Assembly: GCF_014489535.1 (NCBI RefSeq)
Contig: NZ_CP060783.1
Coordinates: 4,795,501-4,859,500 of the forward strand
DNA length: 64,000 nt
Reading direction: 5' to 3'
Origin: Diaphorobacter aerolatus
GTDB taxonomy: Bacteria > Pseudomonadota > Gammaproteobacteria > Burkholderiales > Burkholderiaceae_C
Positions 18,928 to 27,570 of this stretch are shown piece after piece. The notes beneath the pieces are model-generated. The model was not told where the DNA came from. It saw only the letters and a list, made by a program, of their open reading frames with translations, and did not search any database. The first letter of the stretch is position 1. Every line of letters begins with the position of its first letter. A program made the translations under genes and the position numbers.

Positions 18928-19209
18928 GAGAATCTCCTTTGGGGAACAGGAAAAGCGGGGACGGCAGAGCCCCGGCGGGGATGCATCCCCGCATGGGCTG
19001 ATGAAGGACCGGTGCAAATCGATCCACGATGGCGCAATCGAATTGCGCGAAAAACTCCAAGGCTGCCTTTGCCGCACGATGGGTGTCGTGATCGGCCTGG
19101 TCTGGCAGCGACCAGGGGAAGAAACCTTTTCGGTACAGGCGCAGAGCGAACACCTCGAACCTGCACTGAAAAGGCCCGGGAGTGGGCGACCCCACTCCCG
19201 AAGCAAGCA
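18928..19209 (-). promoter_or_regulatory. Leader of the DUF932 gene with 18-bp palindrome
   Basis: No gene. The transcript carries the palindrome GCGGGGATGCATCCCCGC (18975-18992) inside a longer foldable stretch, 18970-18997, about 45 bases before the DUF932 start. Two further G/C tracts (GTCCCC, TTCCCC) follow, one facing the AAAGGAG site. Confidence 0.45.
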
Positions 19210-20220
19210 TCACGCGGCGCGCAGCACCGAGGATTCCTGACGCTGCAGCCACACATCGGCCCAATCGGTTCCCGCCAGCTTGGGCAGGAACACTTGGACC
19301 GTTCTCGGGCCGCTTTGGGTCTCCTCGCGCTTGACCCGGCGCGCCAACGCGTAGGCGCTGGCCTGTCCCGTGAAATCGCCGTCGGCATCGTTGTCGCCAT
19401 AGATGCACAGGCGCTTGACGGTCTCCGGGACCCAGAGCTTTTCCAGGTTGCCGGCGCTCAGGGCGCTCCACACGGGCTTGCCTGTGGCCAGGAAGACCGC
19501 AATCGCTGTCTCTATGCCTTCGCACACGGCAAGTTCCTCCGTTGCGCCGGCCAGGTGGACCGCTGCCCCGACGAAACCACTGCAGAGCACCTTCTTCGCA
19601 TCGGGTGCATCCAGCTTGCGGCCGGCGTTCAGGTAAGTCCGGTGCAGCGTCACTGCGCCCTGGGCATCCCGCACGCTGGCCAGCATGGCCGGGTATTCGG
19701 CCACCTTGCGGGCCTTGGCCGCACCCTCCTTCTGGTAATAGCCCAGGGCCGGGTGAAACCGCAGCGAATCGGGGTAGTGGCTCAAGGCCAATCCGCGGCC
19801 GCGCAGGTAGCGGTCCACTTCGTCGCCCAGCGCCACCGGACGGGCTTCGTTCCAGATGCGCTGCACCAGCTTTTTCATGCGGTCCGGTGAGGCTTCGCCA
19901 GCAGGTGCCGCAGGAGGCAGCACGCCGACCAGCTTCTCGACGGCACACAGCGCGGTGTGGAAGTCCATACCCTTGCAAGCCTGCAGCAGCTTGAAGCCGC
20001 CGCCTGGCCCGCATTTGCGGCAGTGGTAGTTCCCTTCGCCGAACTTGTCGGTGTACTGGAAACGGTCCACGCCATCCTTGCAGACGGGGCAGGGCATGGG
20101 CTTACGTTTGAGCATGCGCTCGTCCAGGCCCAGGGCGCCCAAGATCTCGGTCCAGCGGCCGTGAGCGCGCCGCTTCGCGTCCTCCACGCGGTTGGCGTAT
20201 TCAGCGTTCTGCATAGCCAT
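19210..20220 (-). CDS. Zinc-binding Toprim primase
   Basis: A 336-residue primase of the P4-alpha/DnaG-like kind. The N-terminal zinc finger is CPVCKDGVDRF ... YHCRKCGPGG. The Toprim core has the Glu of ELAVCEGIETAIA and the acidic motif YGDNDADGDF. It probably primes replication or repair of the transferred strand. It overlaps the end of the GHKL ATPase gene by 20 bases, so the two are likely co-expressed. Confidence 0.87.
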   Translation of the reverse strand: MAMQNAEYANRVEDAKRRAHGRWTEILGALGLDERMLKRKPMPCPVCKDGVDRFQYTDKFGEGNYHCRKCGPGGGFKLLQACKGMDFHTALCAVEKLVGVLPPAAPAGEASPDRMKKLVQRIWNEARPVALGDEVDRYLRGRGLALSHYPDSLRFHPALGYYQKEGAAKARKVAEYPAMLASVRDAQGAVTLHRTYLNAGRKLDAPDAKKVLCSGFVGAAVHLAGATEELAVCEGIETAIAVFLATGKPVWSALSAGNLEKLWVPETVKRLCIYGDNDADGDFTGQASAYALARRVKREETQSGPRTVQVFLPKLAGTDWADVWLQRQESSVLRAA

Positions 20221-21835
20221 CTCCGCTGGATGCGAGCGCCGCTTCTGCGCAGACCAACTCCACCGAGCATCCCGGCATGGTGCCGACGCCGACCGTGACT
20301 TCGAAGCGCCGGCCGTGCAGCAGCGCGTACTTGCCGAGACCGAGCTCGGACAGCAGCGAGCTGAGTGTGGCGACCGGGTCGGTCGAGCGCAGTCTGCGGA
20401 TCAGATCGGCCAGTGCGGCGCAATCGGCCTCGGCGTCGTCTTCGCGGTACTGATCGTTTCCATCAACGTAGTCGGACAACTGCCGTATGGCTTCACCCGA
20501 GACTTCGTTGGCGGGCATCAGGAGGTTGCCGTCGTGGCATACCCCGTTATCCGCGAGTATGGCCTCGTGTCCGCCGATGCGGATATGGACCGATTCGCAG
20601 AGGACGACCTGTGGCCAGACCCAGCGGCCCTCCAACGTGATGCGCGCGGTTTCACCTTGCGGTTCGACCAGGGCTTTCTCCAAGTCCGGGTAGTGGACAT
20701 GCGGATGGAGCCAATGGTTGCTGTCCAGGCGGTAAGCCTCGGTGAGCAGCCACCGCTTCTGCCGGGCCAACATCCAGTGCGCGGCGTTTTCCTCGCTGAC
20801 CGCGCCCATGGAAACCAGCGTGACCTGACCGGACTCGATGTCCGCGCGGGTGGGGGCGGCGGCGGGCTCGAGAAAGCCCTGCTGTCCGTAGTGCGTCTGG
20901 AAGGGGTAGCCCGAGATGCACCGGAATAGCGCGGCGGGCAACTCGTCCACGTCATTGAGCAGATCCTGATGGTGCCATTGGAGCATCGCGTCGAAGTAGG
21001 TTGCAACGAAGTCCTGCGGCTTGAGCTGGGTCTTCGCCACCTCGAGGATCCTGCGCCAGGACTGCTTGACCTGGGCATCGACCCGCTTGAGTTGCTGGTC
21101 GGCGTCGATCAGTTGATCCCGATCGGGGAGCCGGGCCATGAACTGCTGCGGGTCGAGATGAACAACGTTCACTGAGTCCGCCTGGTAGAACCTGGGCCGA
21201 TGAACGCAGAAGCCCTGAAGGAACGTCAGCGTGGCATAGGTGGCCTTGCCGTCGCGGTTGCCGCTGACATGAATCGCACCAATCGGCGTGGGGTTCAGCG
21301 CAATCTTGTCTTCGGCATAGCGGCGCGCCATTGTCGTGCCGTTGAACACCACGTCGACCGGGAAGCCCTCGCACAGTGACTCCATCTGCTTGGCGAGATC
21401 GTTGATCTCGACGCCATGCAGTTCGATGGCCGTGCCGTTTACGGCGCGCCGCGTGGTGGTGACGTCGAAGGACTCGCGCTGCAGGGCTGCAGTGGTATCA
21501 ATGTCCACTTGCTGACGCCCTGATGTAGCCACGATGCGTGTGGCCGCATAGAGGCACTTGGTGAAGCCGACGCCGAAGGGATGCTCCTGGTCGGTCAGGC
21601 CCTCATCCCAGCCGGATTCGTGGAAGCTCAGCAGCTTCTGGAAATCTGCCACGCCGTGGCCGTCATCTACGACGCGCAGCACCTGATCCTCGGGACGGTG
21701 CTCGATGGTGATGTGGCGCGCGCCGGCGCGGCGGGCGTTCTGCAGCAGCTCGGTGACCAGTGTGAAACGGTTCGTGAAGGCATAACGCTGGTTGCGCAGT
21801 GCGCCTTCCTCGTTGAAACGGATCTGGATCTTCAT
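20201..21835 (-). CDS. GHKL (Hsp90-like) ATPase of unknown role
   Basis: A 544-residue protein with a clear N-terminal GHKL ATP-binding fold: the N-box Asn in LVTELLQNARRAGA, DDGHGVADF, and HPFGVGFTKCLYA (G2-like lid). About 170 residues of GHKL are followed by a transducer-like region and an unfamiliar C-terminal half. It resembles the HATPase part of MutL, Hsp90 or MORC enzymes but is none of them clearly. Encoded directly upstream of and overlapping the primase, so a DNA-metabolism role is plausible. A leader hairpin lies at 21859-21895. Confidence 0.8.
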   Translation of the reverse strand: MKIQIRFNEEGALRNQRYAFTNRFTLVTELLQNARRAGARHITIEHRPEDQVLRVVDDGHGVADFQKLLSFHESGWDEGLTDQEHPFGVGFTKCLYAATRIVATSGRQQVDIDTTAALQRESFDVTTTRRAVNGTAIELHGVEINDLAKQMESLCEGFPVDVVFNGTTMARRYAEDKIALNPTPIGAIHVSGNRDGKATYATLTFLQGFCVHRPRFYQADSVNVVHLDPQQFMARLPDRDQLIDADQQLKRVDAQVKQSWRRILEVAKTQLKPQDFVATYFDAMLQWHHQDLLNDVDELPAALFRCISGYPFQTHYGQQGFLEPAAAPTRADIESGQVTLVSMGAVSEENAAHWMLARQKRWLLTEAYRLDSNHWLHPHVHYPDLEKALVEPQGETARITLEGRWVWPQVVLCESVHIRIGGHEAILADNGVCHDGNLLMPANEVSGEAIRQLSDYVDGNDQYREDDAEADCAALADLIRRLRSTDPVATLSSLLSELGLGKYALLHGRRFEVTVGVGTMPGCSVELVCAEAALASSGDGYAER

Positions 21836-21901
21836 CGTGATCTCCTGAAAGACCAGCGTCTGCCCGCACAGCGGGCGGGCCCGCTGGCGGGGTGAAAGAA
21901 A

Positions 21902-22249
21902 TCAGGCGCGGGTGCCGGGCGCGCCAAATGCGCTGGACACACGCGGCACAGGTGCCGTGAACAACTGGCCGCAGGCGAGGGCCTGGGCCAAGCTGTGCTG
22001 AGCAAACTCCCAGGGCAGCAGGTGCTGGCAATTCAGCACGTCGCCGCTCTCGTCGAGGCGCTCGACCTTGAATCCGAGCGGATGCCAGTGCACCCGATAG
22101 GACAGGCGGTCGGCCCCGGCGATGACGAAGCTTCTGCCGGCCTGGCCGGTGAGCACCTCGCTCTCCTTCACCAGGTACTCGATGTCGCCCAGGGCCTGGA
22201 CTGTGAGCAGGGCGGCCGGGCGGCTCGGTGTGCGTGCGATGGGGTTCAT
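21902..22249 (-). CDS. Hypothetical protein, 115 residues
   Basis: No recognised domain. Soluble, mixed alpha/beta, with segments GDIEYLVKESEVLTG and SYRVHWHPLGFKVERLDESG. It overlaps the preceding small gene by 4 bases (ATGA), which supports that it is expressed. The GHKL gene follows 66 bases downstream. Confidence 0.6.
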   Translation of the reverse strand: MNPIARTPSRPAALLTVQALGDIEYLVKESEVLTGQAGRSFVIAGADRLSYRVHWHPLGFKVERLDESGDVLNCQHLLPWEFAQHSLAQALACGQLFTAPVPRVSSAFGAPGTRA

Positions 22250-22467
22250 TGCTCGATCCCTTCGTGATCCTCCGGCCGGCAGGCCGGTGGGGTGTGGAGT
22301 TCAGCCCGGGCCAGGCGCGCAGGCGCTGGCTCGAACTGCGGCGTGGCGCAGGACGGCGGATCGTCCTGGCGCATGGCTTCTTCCATGGCGACGGCATCCT
22401 GGTAGTCCAGGTGGCCGGCCAGGCCGTAGGCGAAGAAGATCGCCAGCAGGCAAAGAACGTCCTTCAT
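22246..22467 (-). CDS. Small membrane-anchored or exported protein
   Basis: A 73-residue protein with an N-terminal hydrophobic segment (VLCLLAIFFAYGLAG) and a soluble Pro/Ala/Glu-rich tail with two cysteines. Ribosome-binding site AAAGGAG precedes ATG. Translationally coupled to the next gene. Function unknown. Confidence 0.55.
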   Translation of the reverse strand: MKDVLCLLAIFFAYGLAGHLDYQDAVAMEEAMRQDDPPSCATPQFEPAPARLARAELHTPPACRPEDHEGIEQ

Positions 22468-22500
22468 GGCGGACTCCTTTCGGACGGGGTTGATGGGCAG

Positions 22501-23082
22501 TCAGGCGAAGAGGTCGCCCTCGCTGGCGAAGCGCCTGACTTCTTCGTTGATCCATTGCGGGTTGCGGGCCAGGCGCTCTTCCACCCAGTCGGGGTGGTCC
22601 ACGATGGCCTCGCGTACCCAGGTGGGGTAGCGCTTCAGGGTCTGCTGCAGCCATTGGGGGATGGCGAGACGGATGAAGTCGCGCACTTCCTCGACATCGA
22701 CCAGGCCGCAGTACGGCAGGGGCGACAGCGGGCTGCAGCCCACCACGCGCAGGCAGGACACGAAGCTGAAGGGGCGGAGATCCTTGTCGCGCTCGGTGAA
22801 GACCCAGCGCAAGGTGTCGAACTTCTCCTCCAGCGGCGTCTCGGGATCGGCTAGGCGGCTGATTTCCTTGAGCAGTCGCCAGTGCAGCAGCACGACGTCT
22901 TCCTCGCTCCATTCGATGGGAGAGCCTTGGTCCGCATCCAGCGAAGCCAAGGCCGCTGCTGCCGGGGGCAGCGAAGCATCGGTTTGAAGCCTGTCGAGCA
23001 GGACGTGGAAGAAATGCCGCTGTGGCTCGGGGTAGACGGAGGAAGCAGCTCGGAACTCGGGTGCGACGCTGGGGTGCAGCAT
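22501..23082 (-). CDS. Hypothetical protein with WxxxxxxxxP repeats
   Basis: A 193-residue protein of unknown function. The C-terminal half contains repeating short helices, LKRYPTWVREAIVDHPDWVEERLARNPQW in outline (three Tyr/His/Asn-Pro-x-Trp units at about 10-residue spacing). The start at 23082 is set by AAAGGAGC and by the leader hairpin that ends at the ATG; an earlier in-frame start would lie inside that hairpin. Confidence 0.65.
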   Translation of the reverse strand: MLHPSVAPEFRAASSVYPEPQRHFFHVLLDRLQTDASLPPAAAALASLDADQGSPIEWSEEDVVLLHWRLLKEISRLADPETPLEEKFDTLRWVFTERDKDLRPFSFVSCLRVVGCSPLSPLPYCGLVDVEEVRDFIRLAIPQWLQQTLKRYPTWVREAIVDHPDWVEERLARNPQWINEEVRRFASEGDLFA

Positions 23083-23145
23083 GGTTGGCTCCTTTGAGAA
23101 AAGCAGGAGCCAACGCACCAATCAAGGGGCGATGAGCCCCAAGGG
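23083..23145 (-). promoter_or_regulatory. Two-hairpin leader hiding a ribosome-binding site
   Basis: In the transcript GTTGGCTCC (forward 23105-23113) pairs perfectly over 9 bases with GGAGCCAAC (forward 23084-23092), which contains the ribosome-binding GGAG and ends one base before ATG. Upstream lies a G/C hairpin CCCCTTGGGG/CCCC (23125-23145). Confidence 0.6.
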
Positions 23146-23571
23146 GTGGATGGGTGGACGGATCCGCGAGGCGGATCGGAGATTCCTGGGCTGGCTTGGG
23201 TCACGGCGGGATGCGCCGTGGGGCCGGTTTGCCAGCGACCGGCGGGGAAAGCTTTCGGCGCCAGGCCGAGGGCATGGTCACCCTCGGGCCGGCCTCGAAA
23301 GCCGCCAGCGGGAAGGGCTGCATGGAGACAGCGATCGGGCGCGTCGCGCTCAGACCGTGTCGATGGAAACTCCAGGGCTTGCCAGGGGTGCAGGGCCAGC
23401 TACTGCATGGCTCGCACAGTAGAGGGCCATCCCTCGCGCGTCAATGCCTGAGGGGCAAGCAATGCGCCCCAATGCCGAAAGCAGCCTGACTTCGTGGCCG
23501 TTTCGCGTGGCGACCCGTGGCTGCATGGCCGATCATTGATCCGGGCAGCGCTGCCTCTGGAGAACTCGATC
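23146..23571. other. Intergenic region, no gene seen
   Basis: Divergent region between the 193-residue gene and the DUF1845 gene. It contains GGATCCGC repeats with an imperfect inverted repeat near 23159-23178 (GGATCCGCGAGGCGGATCGG). No RNA gene recognised. Confidence 0.3.
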
Positions 23572-24357
23572 ATGGCCGACATTGATTTCGTCAAGCACGA
23601 CCAAGGGGGTGTCAACGCCCGCATCCTCGCGAAGGAAACCAAGGCCGACTTCCGCCGCGTCGAAGCGGCTTCATTGAAGATCAAGGCGAGCTTTGCCAGT
23701 GCCGAGGGCAAGCGCCTGTTCATCCGTTACTTCAACACCTTCCAGTTGGGCATTCATTTCGTCTCGGTGATCTCGCGCACCCGGCTGAACCACGAGGATG
23801 TCAGCAAGGTCGAGGCGCTGATCCGATCTCAGATGGACAAGGTGGCCGAGGATCTGAACAAGGCGATCGACGGTGCCGAGGCGCTGTTTCATGCGCATGG
23901 CATCACCAGCACCGCGACCTACGATACCGTCCCTTTGGATCTGGAGGTGGGGGTGCTTTCGTCGAGCAGCCGCCGGTATCTGGAAATCCTGGGCAAGCTC
24001 GATCAGCTGATGCCCTTGCTGCAGACGCTCGAGATTCACGAAATCATCACCCAGCAGGCCGTCGATGTTGAACGGGCCGCGCTCAAGCGCAAGGTGCGTG
24101 ACGTGGCGAACGGGGCGCGCAATCTGGCGACACGCCTGCGGCGGGAGATGAATGCGCTCGACGCGCGCCGTCCAGCGAGTGAGGCTGGAAGCGCGGGTGA
24201 TGTGGACCGGTCCCAATCCGGCGAAGCGCCGCCAGCAGGCGATGCCGCAGCTAGTCTCCTGGTGGAGGTCGATGCAGGGCAGGGCGTGGCCGGGGCCGAC
24301 GACATCGCACCATCCCCGTCACCGGAGGCCGACGCCGTTCCGGTGGAGCCGGCATAG
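23572..24357 (+). CDS. DUF1845 (AcaB-like) family protein
   Basis: A 261-residue protein matching the DUF1845 pattern found on integrative elements: KRLFIRYFNTFQLGIHFVS, VGVLSSSSRRYLEILGKLDQL, and the helical QLMPLLQTLEIHEIITQQAVD block. The C-terminal 60 residues are low-complexity acidic. Some relatives (AcaB) act as transcription co-regulators of IncC transfer, but no such activity can be read here. Start at 23572 has GGAGAA upstream. Confidence 0.6.
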   Translation: MADIDFVKHDQGGVNARILAKETKADFRRVEAASLKIKASFASAEGKRLFIRYFNTFQLGIHFVSVISRTRLNHEDVSKVEALIRSQMDKVAEDLNKAIDGAEALFHAHGITSTATYDTVPLDLEVGVLSSSSRRYLEILGKLDQLMPLLQTLEIHEIITQQAVDVERAALKRKVRDVANGARNLATRLRREMNALDARRPASEAGSAGDVDRSQSGEAPPAGDAAASLLVEVDAGQGVAGADDIAPSPSPEADAVPVEPA

Positions 24358-24771
24358 CATCGTGACGTCTCCACGGACAACCGGCCGCGCGCGGGGCCTT
24401 TTGCCGGCGCCGCGTTGAATGCTGCCGGCACATCATGGGCCTGCGAGGGTAGAGTGATGCACAGGGGCTGATACTTCACCTTGGCCCCGCAGTCCACTTG
24501 GCAAGCAAGTGCGTCGCAGTCGTCACCTGCCTTCAGGCCGCGTTCCTACTACTCGGCCCCATGTATTGAACACTGTCCTCATTGCTCTGGCGGACAGATG
24601 TTCTTGGTCTGCTGATTCAAGCCCCTATACACCCATTGCCCTGTGCCTGAATGGAGCGCCTGCACAGAGGTAGGAGTTCTGCGTTCCTTGGCAGCGAAAG
24701 CCCTTCAAGACCGACTTCGCTGCGACAGAGCTGGTCATGCCCTGCACCTTTGGCATTCGCCAAGACAAGGA
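24358..24771. other. Intergenic region, no gene seen
   Basis: About 410 bases between the DUF1845 and AlpA-like genes. A G/C-rich imperfect stem followed by TTTT near 24384-24410 could terminate the DUF1845 transcript. Local base composition drops in G+C towards 24600, consistent with a promoter for the AlpA-like gene; no clear boxes. Confidence 0.3.
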
Positions 24772-25017
24772 ATGATCATGCAAGTGACCTCGACCACCTC
24801 TCCCACTGTGCCCGCCGGACTTCAGGCGCAGCGGCCCACGCTGCCCGAGACGGGATTCGTTCGCCAGAAGCTGCTACTGAGCTTCGTCCCGTTTTCCAAG
24901 TCCACGCTTTGGCGACGCGTCAACGACGGCGTATTCCCCGCCCCGATTCGCCTGTCGGTTGGGATCACGGCATGGCGCGCAGAAGATGTTCGGCGCTGGA
25001 TTGACGAGCAGAATTGA
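24772..25017 (+). CDS. AlpA-like winged-helix regulator
   Basis: An 81-residue AlpA/phage-excisionase-like protein. The conserved core is FVPFSKSTLWRRVNDGVFPAPIRLS followed by TAWRAEDVRRWID, the MerR-like winged helix typical of AlpA. Such proteins control integrase or excision genes on phages and ICEs. ATG at 24778 is an equally good start, since AAGGA is better spaced for it. Confidence 0.82.
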   Translation: MIMQVTSTTSPTVPAGLQAQRPTLPETGFVRQKLLLSFVPFSKSTLWRRVNDGVFPAPIRLSVGITAWRAEDVRRWIDEQN

Positions 25018-25075
25018 ATGGCTGACGTGCTCCGGCTGCAGAGGGCGCATGGGCAGCCAGAGCTTCAGGTGAAGG

Positions 25076-26320
25076 TCAGAGGTGCTGGCCCGATGTTTTG
25101 GCCGGCAGCGGCGGTATCGGAAGGGCGGTATGCCAATGCCAAGGGCCTGACTTCTCGCTGGCGTGAATCGCCTTTTCCTTGAGGGCCCGGTCCTTGGGGC
25201 TCGTGAATTCACTGGTCAGATGCAAGGGGACGGGCGTGGCGCCGCAGTCCAGCAGCAGAGCATTGGGGAAGGTCGCCACCGCCTTGGCGTCATAGCGCAA
25301 CGGTTTGAGAAAGCGCCGTCTTTGCGCGATCAAGGCATCGATGAGGGGGAGTTCGTGCACCCCTTCTACGGGGATCCACTGCTCGCTGACCAGCATCAGA
25401 CTGGCGGCATCGATCTCGTAGGTGAACTCCCGCCGCGCGTGGATCAGCGCCGCCATGACCAGCCGGACGGGGTGACCGGAATCGGCATCGCGAGCTTCCA
25501 GCAGGGCCGCGTAGGTGCGAGCCAGGCGATCCCATGCGCGTGATTCCATCAGAAGCGGAGCATCCGGCATATGGCGGATCCGGATGCGGCAGCCGTTGTC
25601 TCCCCGCTCGCAGGTCTTGAACTCGCCGATCACCAGCGCGAGCGGTGCTTGGCCGTCATGGGGTTGCAGCACCGCCAGCTTAGCGCGCCGGCGCTGCGCA
25701 ATGTCGGCCTTTGCGGATTCGCTGAAGGGCTCGGGCACGTAGAGCCTTTCGGCCAGGGACTTGCCCTTGATATCGATCTCTGCGGCGGCCTCGAGCAGGT
25801 ACTTGCACAGCACCCCTTGATTGCGCTTCCCGGACATCGCCGGTGTCCACCGATTGAAGCCGGCCCGCTCGAACAGGAAGTGCGTGACTGCTCTGAGGGT
25901 CATGCGCCTGCGCGGTACCGAAACCTCTCCCGACTCGTCAGGTTCGCCGCGTGCCACGGCGCGTCCATGAACGCGTGTCCATGGAAAGTCGACGCGAAGC
26001 TCGACATGGCCCGGATGCGTTTCGAGCACGGCGTCGCCCACCAGATCACCTAGTCCCGAATAGGCGTTGTCGGGCTCATACGATGGGCACAGTGGATGAT
26101 GGGACTTGCCGGTGTCCGGCATTCGTTTCATGAGGTATTGTCGGTGCAGTGCCACGTACATCTCGATCCCGTCGGGTATGCACAAGCAGCGTGGCCGTTC
26201 CGCCGTGTCATGAATCTGGGCGAGCGCCTCTTGCAGGCCCGGATCGGTGATCTGCCAGATCTGGCCACGGATGGAGAATCGTTGCTCATCCGGGGCCGGA
26301 ACGGCTGTGATCCCGTTCAT
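25076..26320 (-). CDS. DUF1173 family protein
   Basis: A 414-residue protein resembling DUF1173, a family found on conjugative elements. Segments include MRCLCIPDGIEMYVALHRQYL-like text near residue 45, HHPLCPSYEPDNAYSG, and VIGEFKTCE in the middle. A nuclease-like E-x-K (EFK) is visible but not enough to call an enzyme. It begins 5 bases after the recombinase-like gene ends, on the same strand, suggesting one transcript. Confidence 0.7.
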   Translation of the reverse strand: MNGITAVPAPDEQRFSIRGQIWQITDPGLQEALAQIHDTAERPRCLCIPDGIEMYVALHRQYLMKRMPDTGKSHHPLCPSYEPDNAYSGLGDLVGDAVLETHPGHVELRVDFPWTRVHGRAVARGEPDESGEVSVPRRRMTLRAVTHFLFERAGFNRWTPAMSGKRNQGVLCKYLLEAAAEIDIKGKSLAERLYVPEPFSESAKADIAQRRRAKLAVLQPHDGQAPLALVIGEFKTCERGDNGCRIRIRHMPDAPLLMESRAWDRLARTYAALLEARDADSGHPVRLVMAALIHARREFTYEIDAASLMLVSEQWIPVEGVHELPLIDALIAQRRRFLKPLRYDAKAVATFPNALLLDCGATPVPLHLTSEFTSPKDRALKEKAIHASEKSGPWHWHTALPIPPLPAKTSGQHL

Positions 26321-26325
26321 GGCCG

Positions 26326-27279
26326 CTACACCAGGTCGGTGGTTAGGGTGTCCAGCGATAGCAGAGGCCGGGGGAATTGATCCCGCACGGCGCTGCGGTC
26401 GGCGATGCCCAGCAGCAGTCCTATCTGGGATTCGTCCGCGCCTCTCGCATAGAGGCGGTCGGCCACGGTATGGCGCACGGTGAGCGCGGTCACCTGCTTG
26501 AGCTCCGCGTAGCGGAAAAGCTTGCGGTAGGTTTCCTGGATGGCACGGCACCGGAACCGCTTCTGGCCATTTGAGCCATAGGGCTTGATCTCGAAGCCCT
26601 GGCCGTTGGTGGACAGAAAGAGCCGGCTGGCCGGATCGAGACCTCTGTATTCTCCATCGGCACCCAATCCCTGCCGGGAGGCAACGCGTTCCGCCAGGTA
26701 GGCGTTCAAGGCTTCTTCGAGCCGCATGCTGCAGAAGAAAAGCGGACGCTCTCGCCCCGTGATGGCGACCTCAGATCGAACAGACGAGATGTGGCGCACA
26801 GTGCCGTCGGCATGGAGATAGTCGCGAACTTCAAGGCGAGCGATCTCCAGCGGTCTTGCGCCCGTGGCGAGCAGGATGTAGTAGAGGGCCATATCCTCGT
26901 GGTGGTGGTGACTGCGCCCTCGAATACGCAAAGCACCTGAGCTGATTTCCTCATCGGTGAGAGCTCGGACATGGCGTGCATGGGCAGGTGGTTCAGTGCC
27001 CAGTTTGTCCAGCGCCTCGCGAATGGCGTCGCGATGCAGCCGGAGACGGCGAACGAAGGCCGCTCCCTCGGCATTCAGTCCCGCGATGCCCGCGGTGGAG
27101 GCGACATGGATGGCGACGGCTTTGATGCGTCGTTCGACAGCCGTGCGCGTGATGTCATGCCGGGATGCGACGGCGTCGTAGGTGTCACCGTCCAGAACAT
27201 TACGCAACATCGCGATCGCGAGCGTCCAGGAACTTTGTGGTGTTCCCTCTTCGGGCTCGATGGGTTCCTCCATTTGCAC
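26326..27279 (-). CDS. Tyrosine-recombinase-like protein lacking catalytic residues
   Basis: A 317-residue protein with the lambda-integrase fold: first Arg box LLATGARPLEIARLE and the second box LTVRHTVADRLYARGADESQIGLLLG. Compared with the family pattern the box-II His is Leu, the LLGH His is Ile (LLGI), and the Tyr position reads DQFPRP. Only the two Arg remain, so strand transfer is doubtful. It may serve as a DNA-binding protein, paired with the DUF1173 gene. A GTG start at 27279 has GGAG at correct spacing; ATG at 27273 is possible. Confidence 0.72.
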   Translation of the reverse strand: MQMEEPIEPEEGTPQSSWTLAIAMLRNVLDGDTYDAVASRHDITRTAVERRIKAVAIHVASTAGIAGLNAEGAAFVRRLRLHRDAIREALDKLGTEPPAHARHVRALTDEEISSGALRIRGRSHHHHEDMALYYILLATGARPLEIARLEVRDYLHADGTVRHISSVRSEVAITGRERPLFFCSMRLEEALNAYLAERVASRQGLGADGEYRGLDPASRLFLSTNGQGFEIKPYGSNGQKRFRCRAIQETYRKLFRYAELKQVTALTVRHTVADRLYARGADESQIGLLLGIADRSAVRDQFPRPLLSLDTLTTDLV

Positions 27280-27570
27280 GCTATCGCTCCTTATTGCTCC
27301 AGCTTGATCATGGCTCCATGCTGAACAAATGCCAGTCTGCGCGCCAGCCGAAATCGAGGCGAAATGCAGGGGGGTTCGGAATCAGCCAAGTGTGCGCCTT
27401 GTCCGTCTACGCTACGCCTTGGGCAATCTTGAAGATTCAACTCGGGAATGTCGGGTCTATCGGCTTACAACTGCGTGATTAGCTGCAAGCCGGCATCAGG
27501 GGTTGATGACGGCCATATACGCGAGAGCATGAACCATCGGAATGTCCCGATGTTCATGAAGGAGCACTCC

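Noticed and set aside
18289..19890. A 533-codon plus-strand open frame opposite the DUF932 and primase genes
   Set aside because: It spans two recognisable minus-strand genes and a leader, is full of low-complexity His/Gln/Arg, and matches no family.
26326..27279. The element's own active integrase
   Set aside because: The fold is right but the nucleophilic Tyr and both His are missing, so it cannot be taken as the integrating enzyme. The true integrase is probably outside the window.
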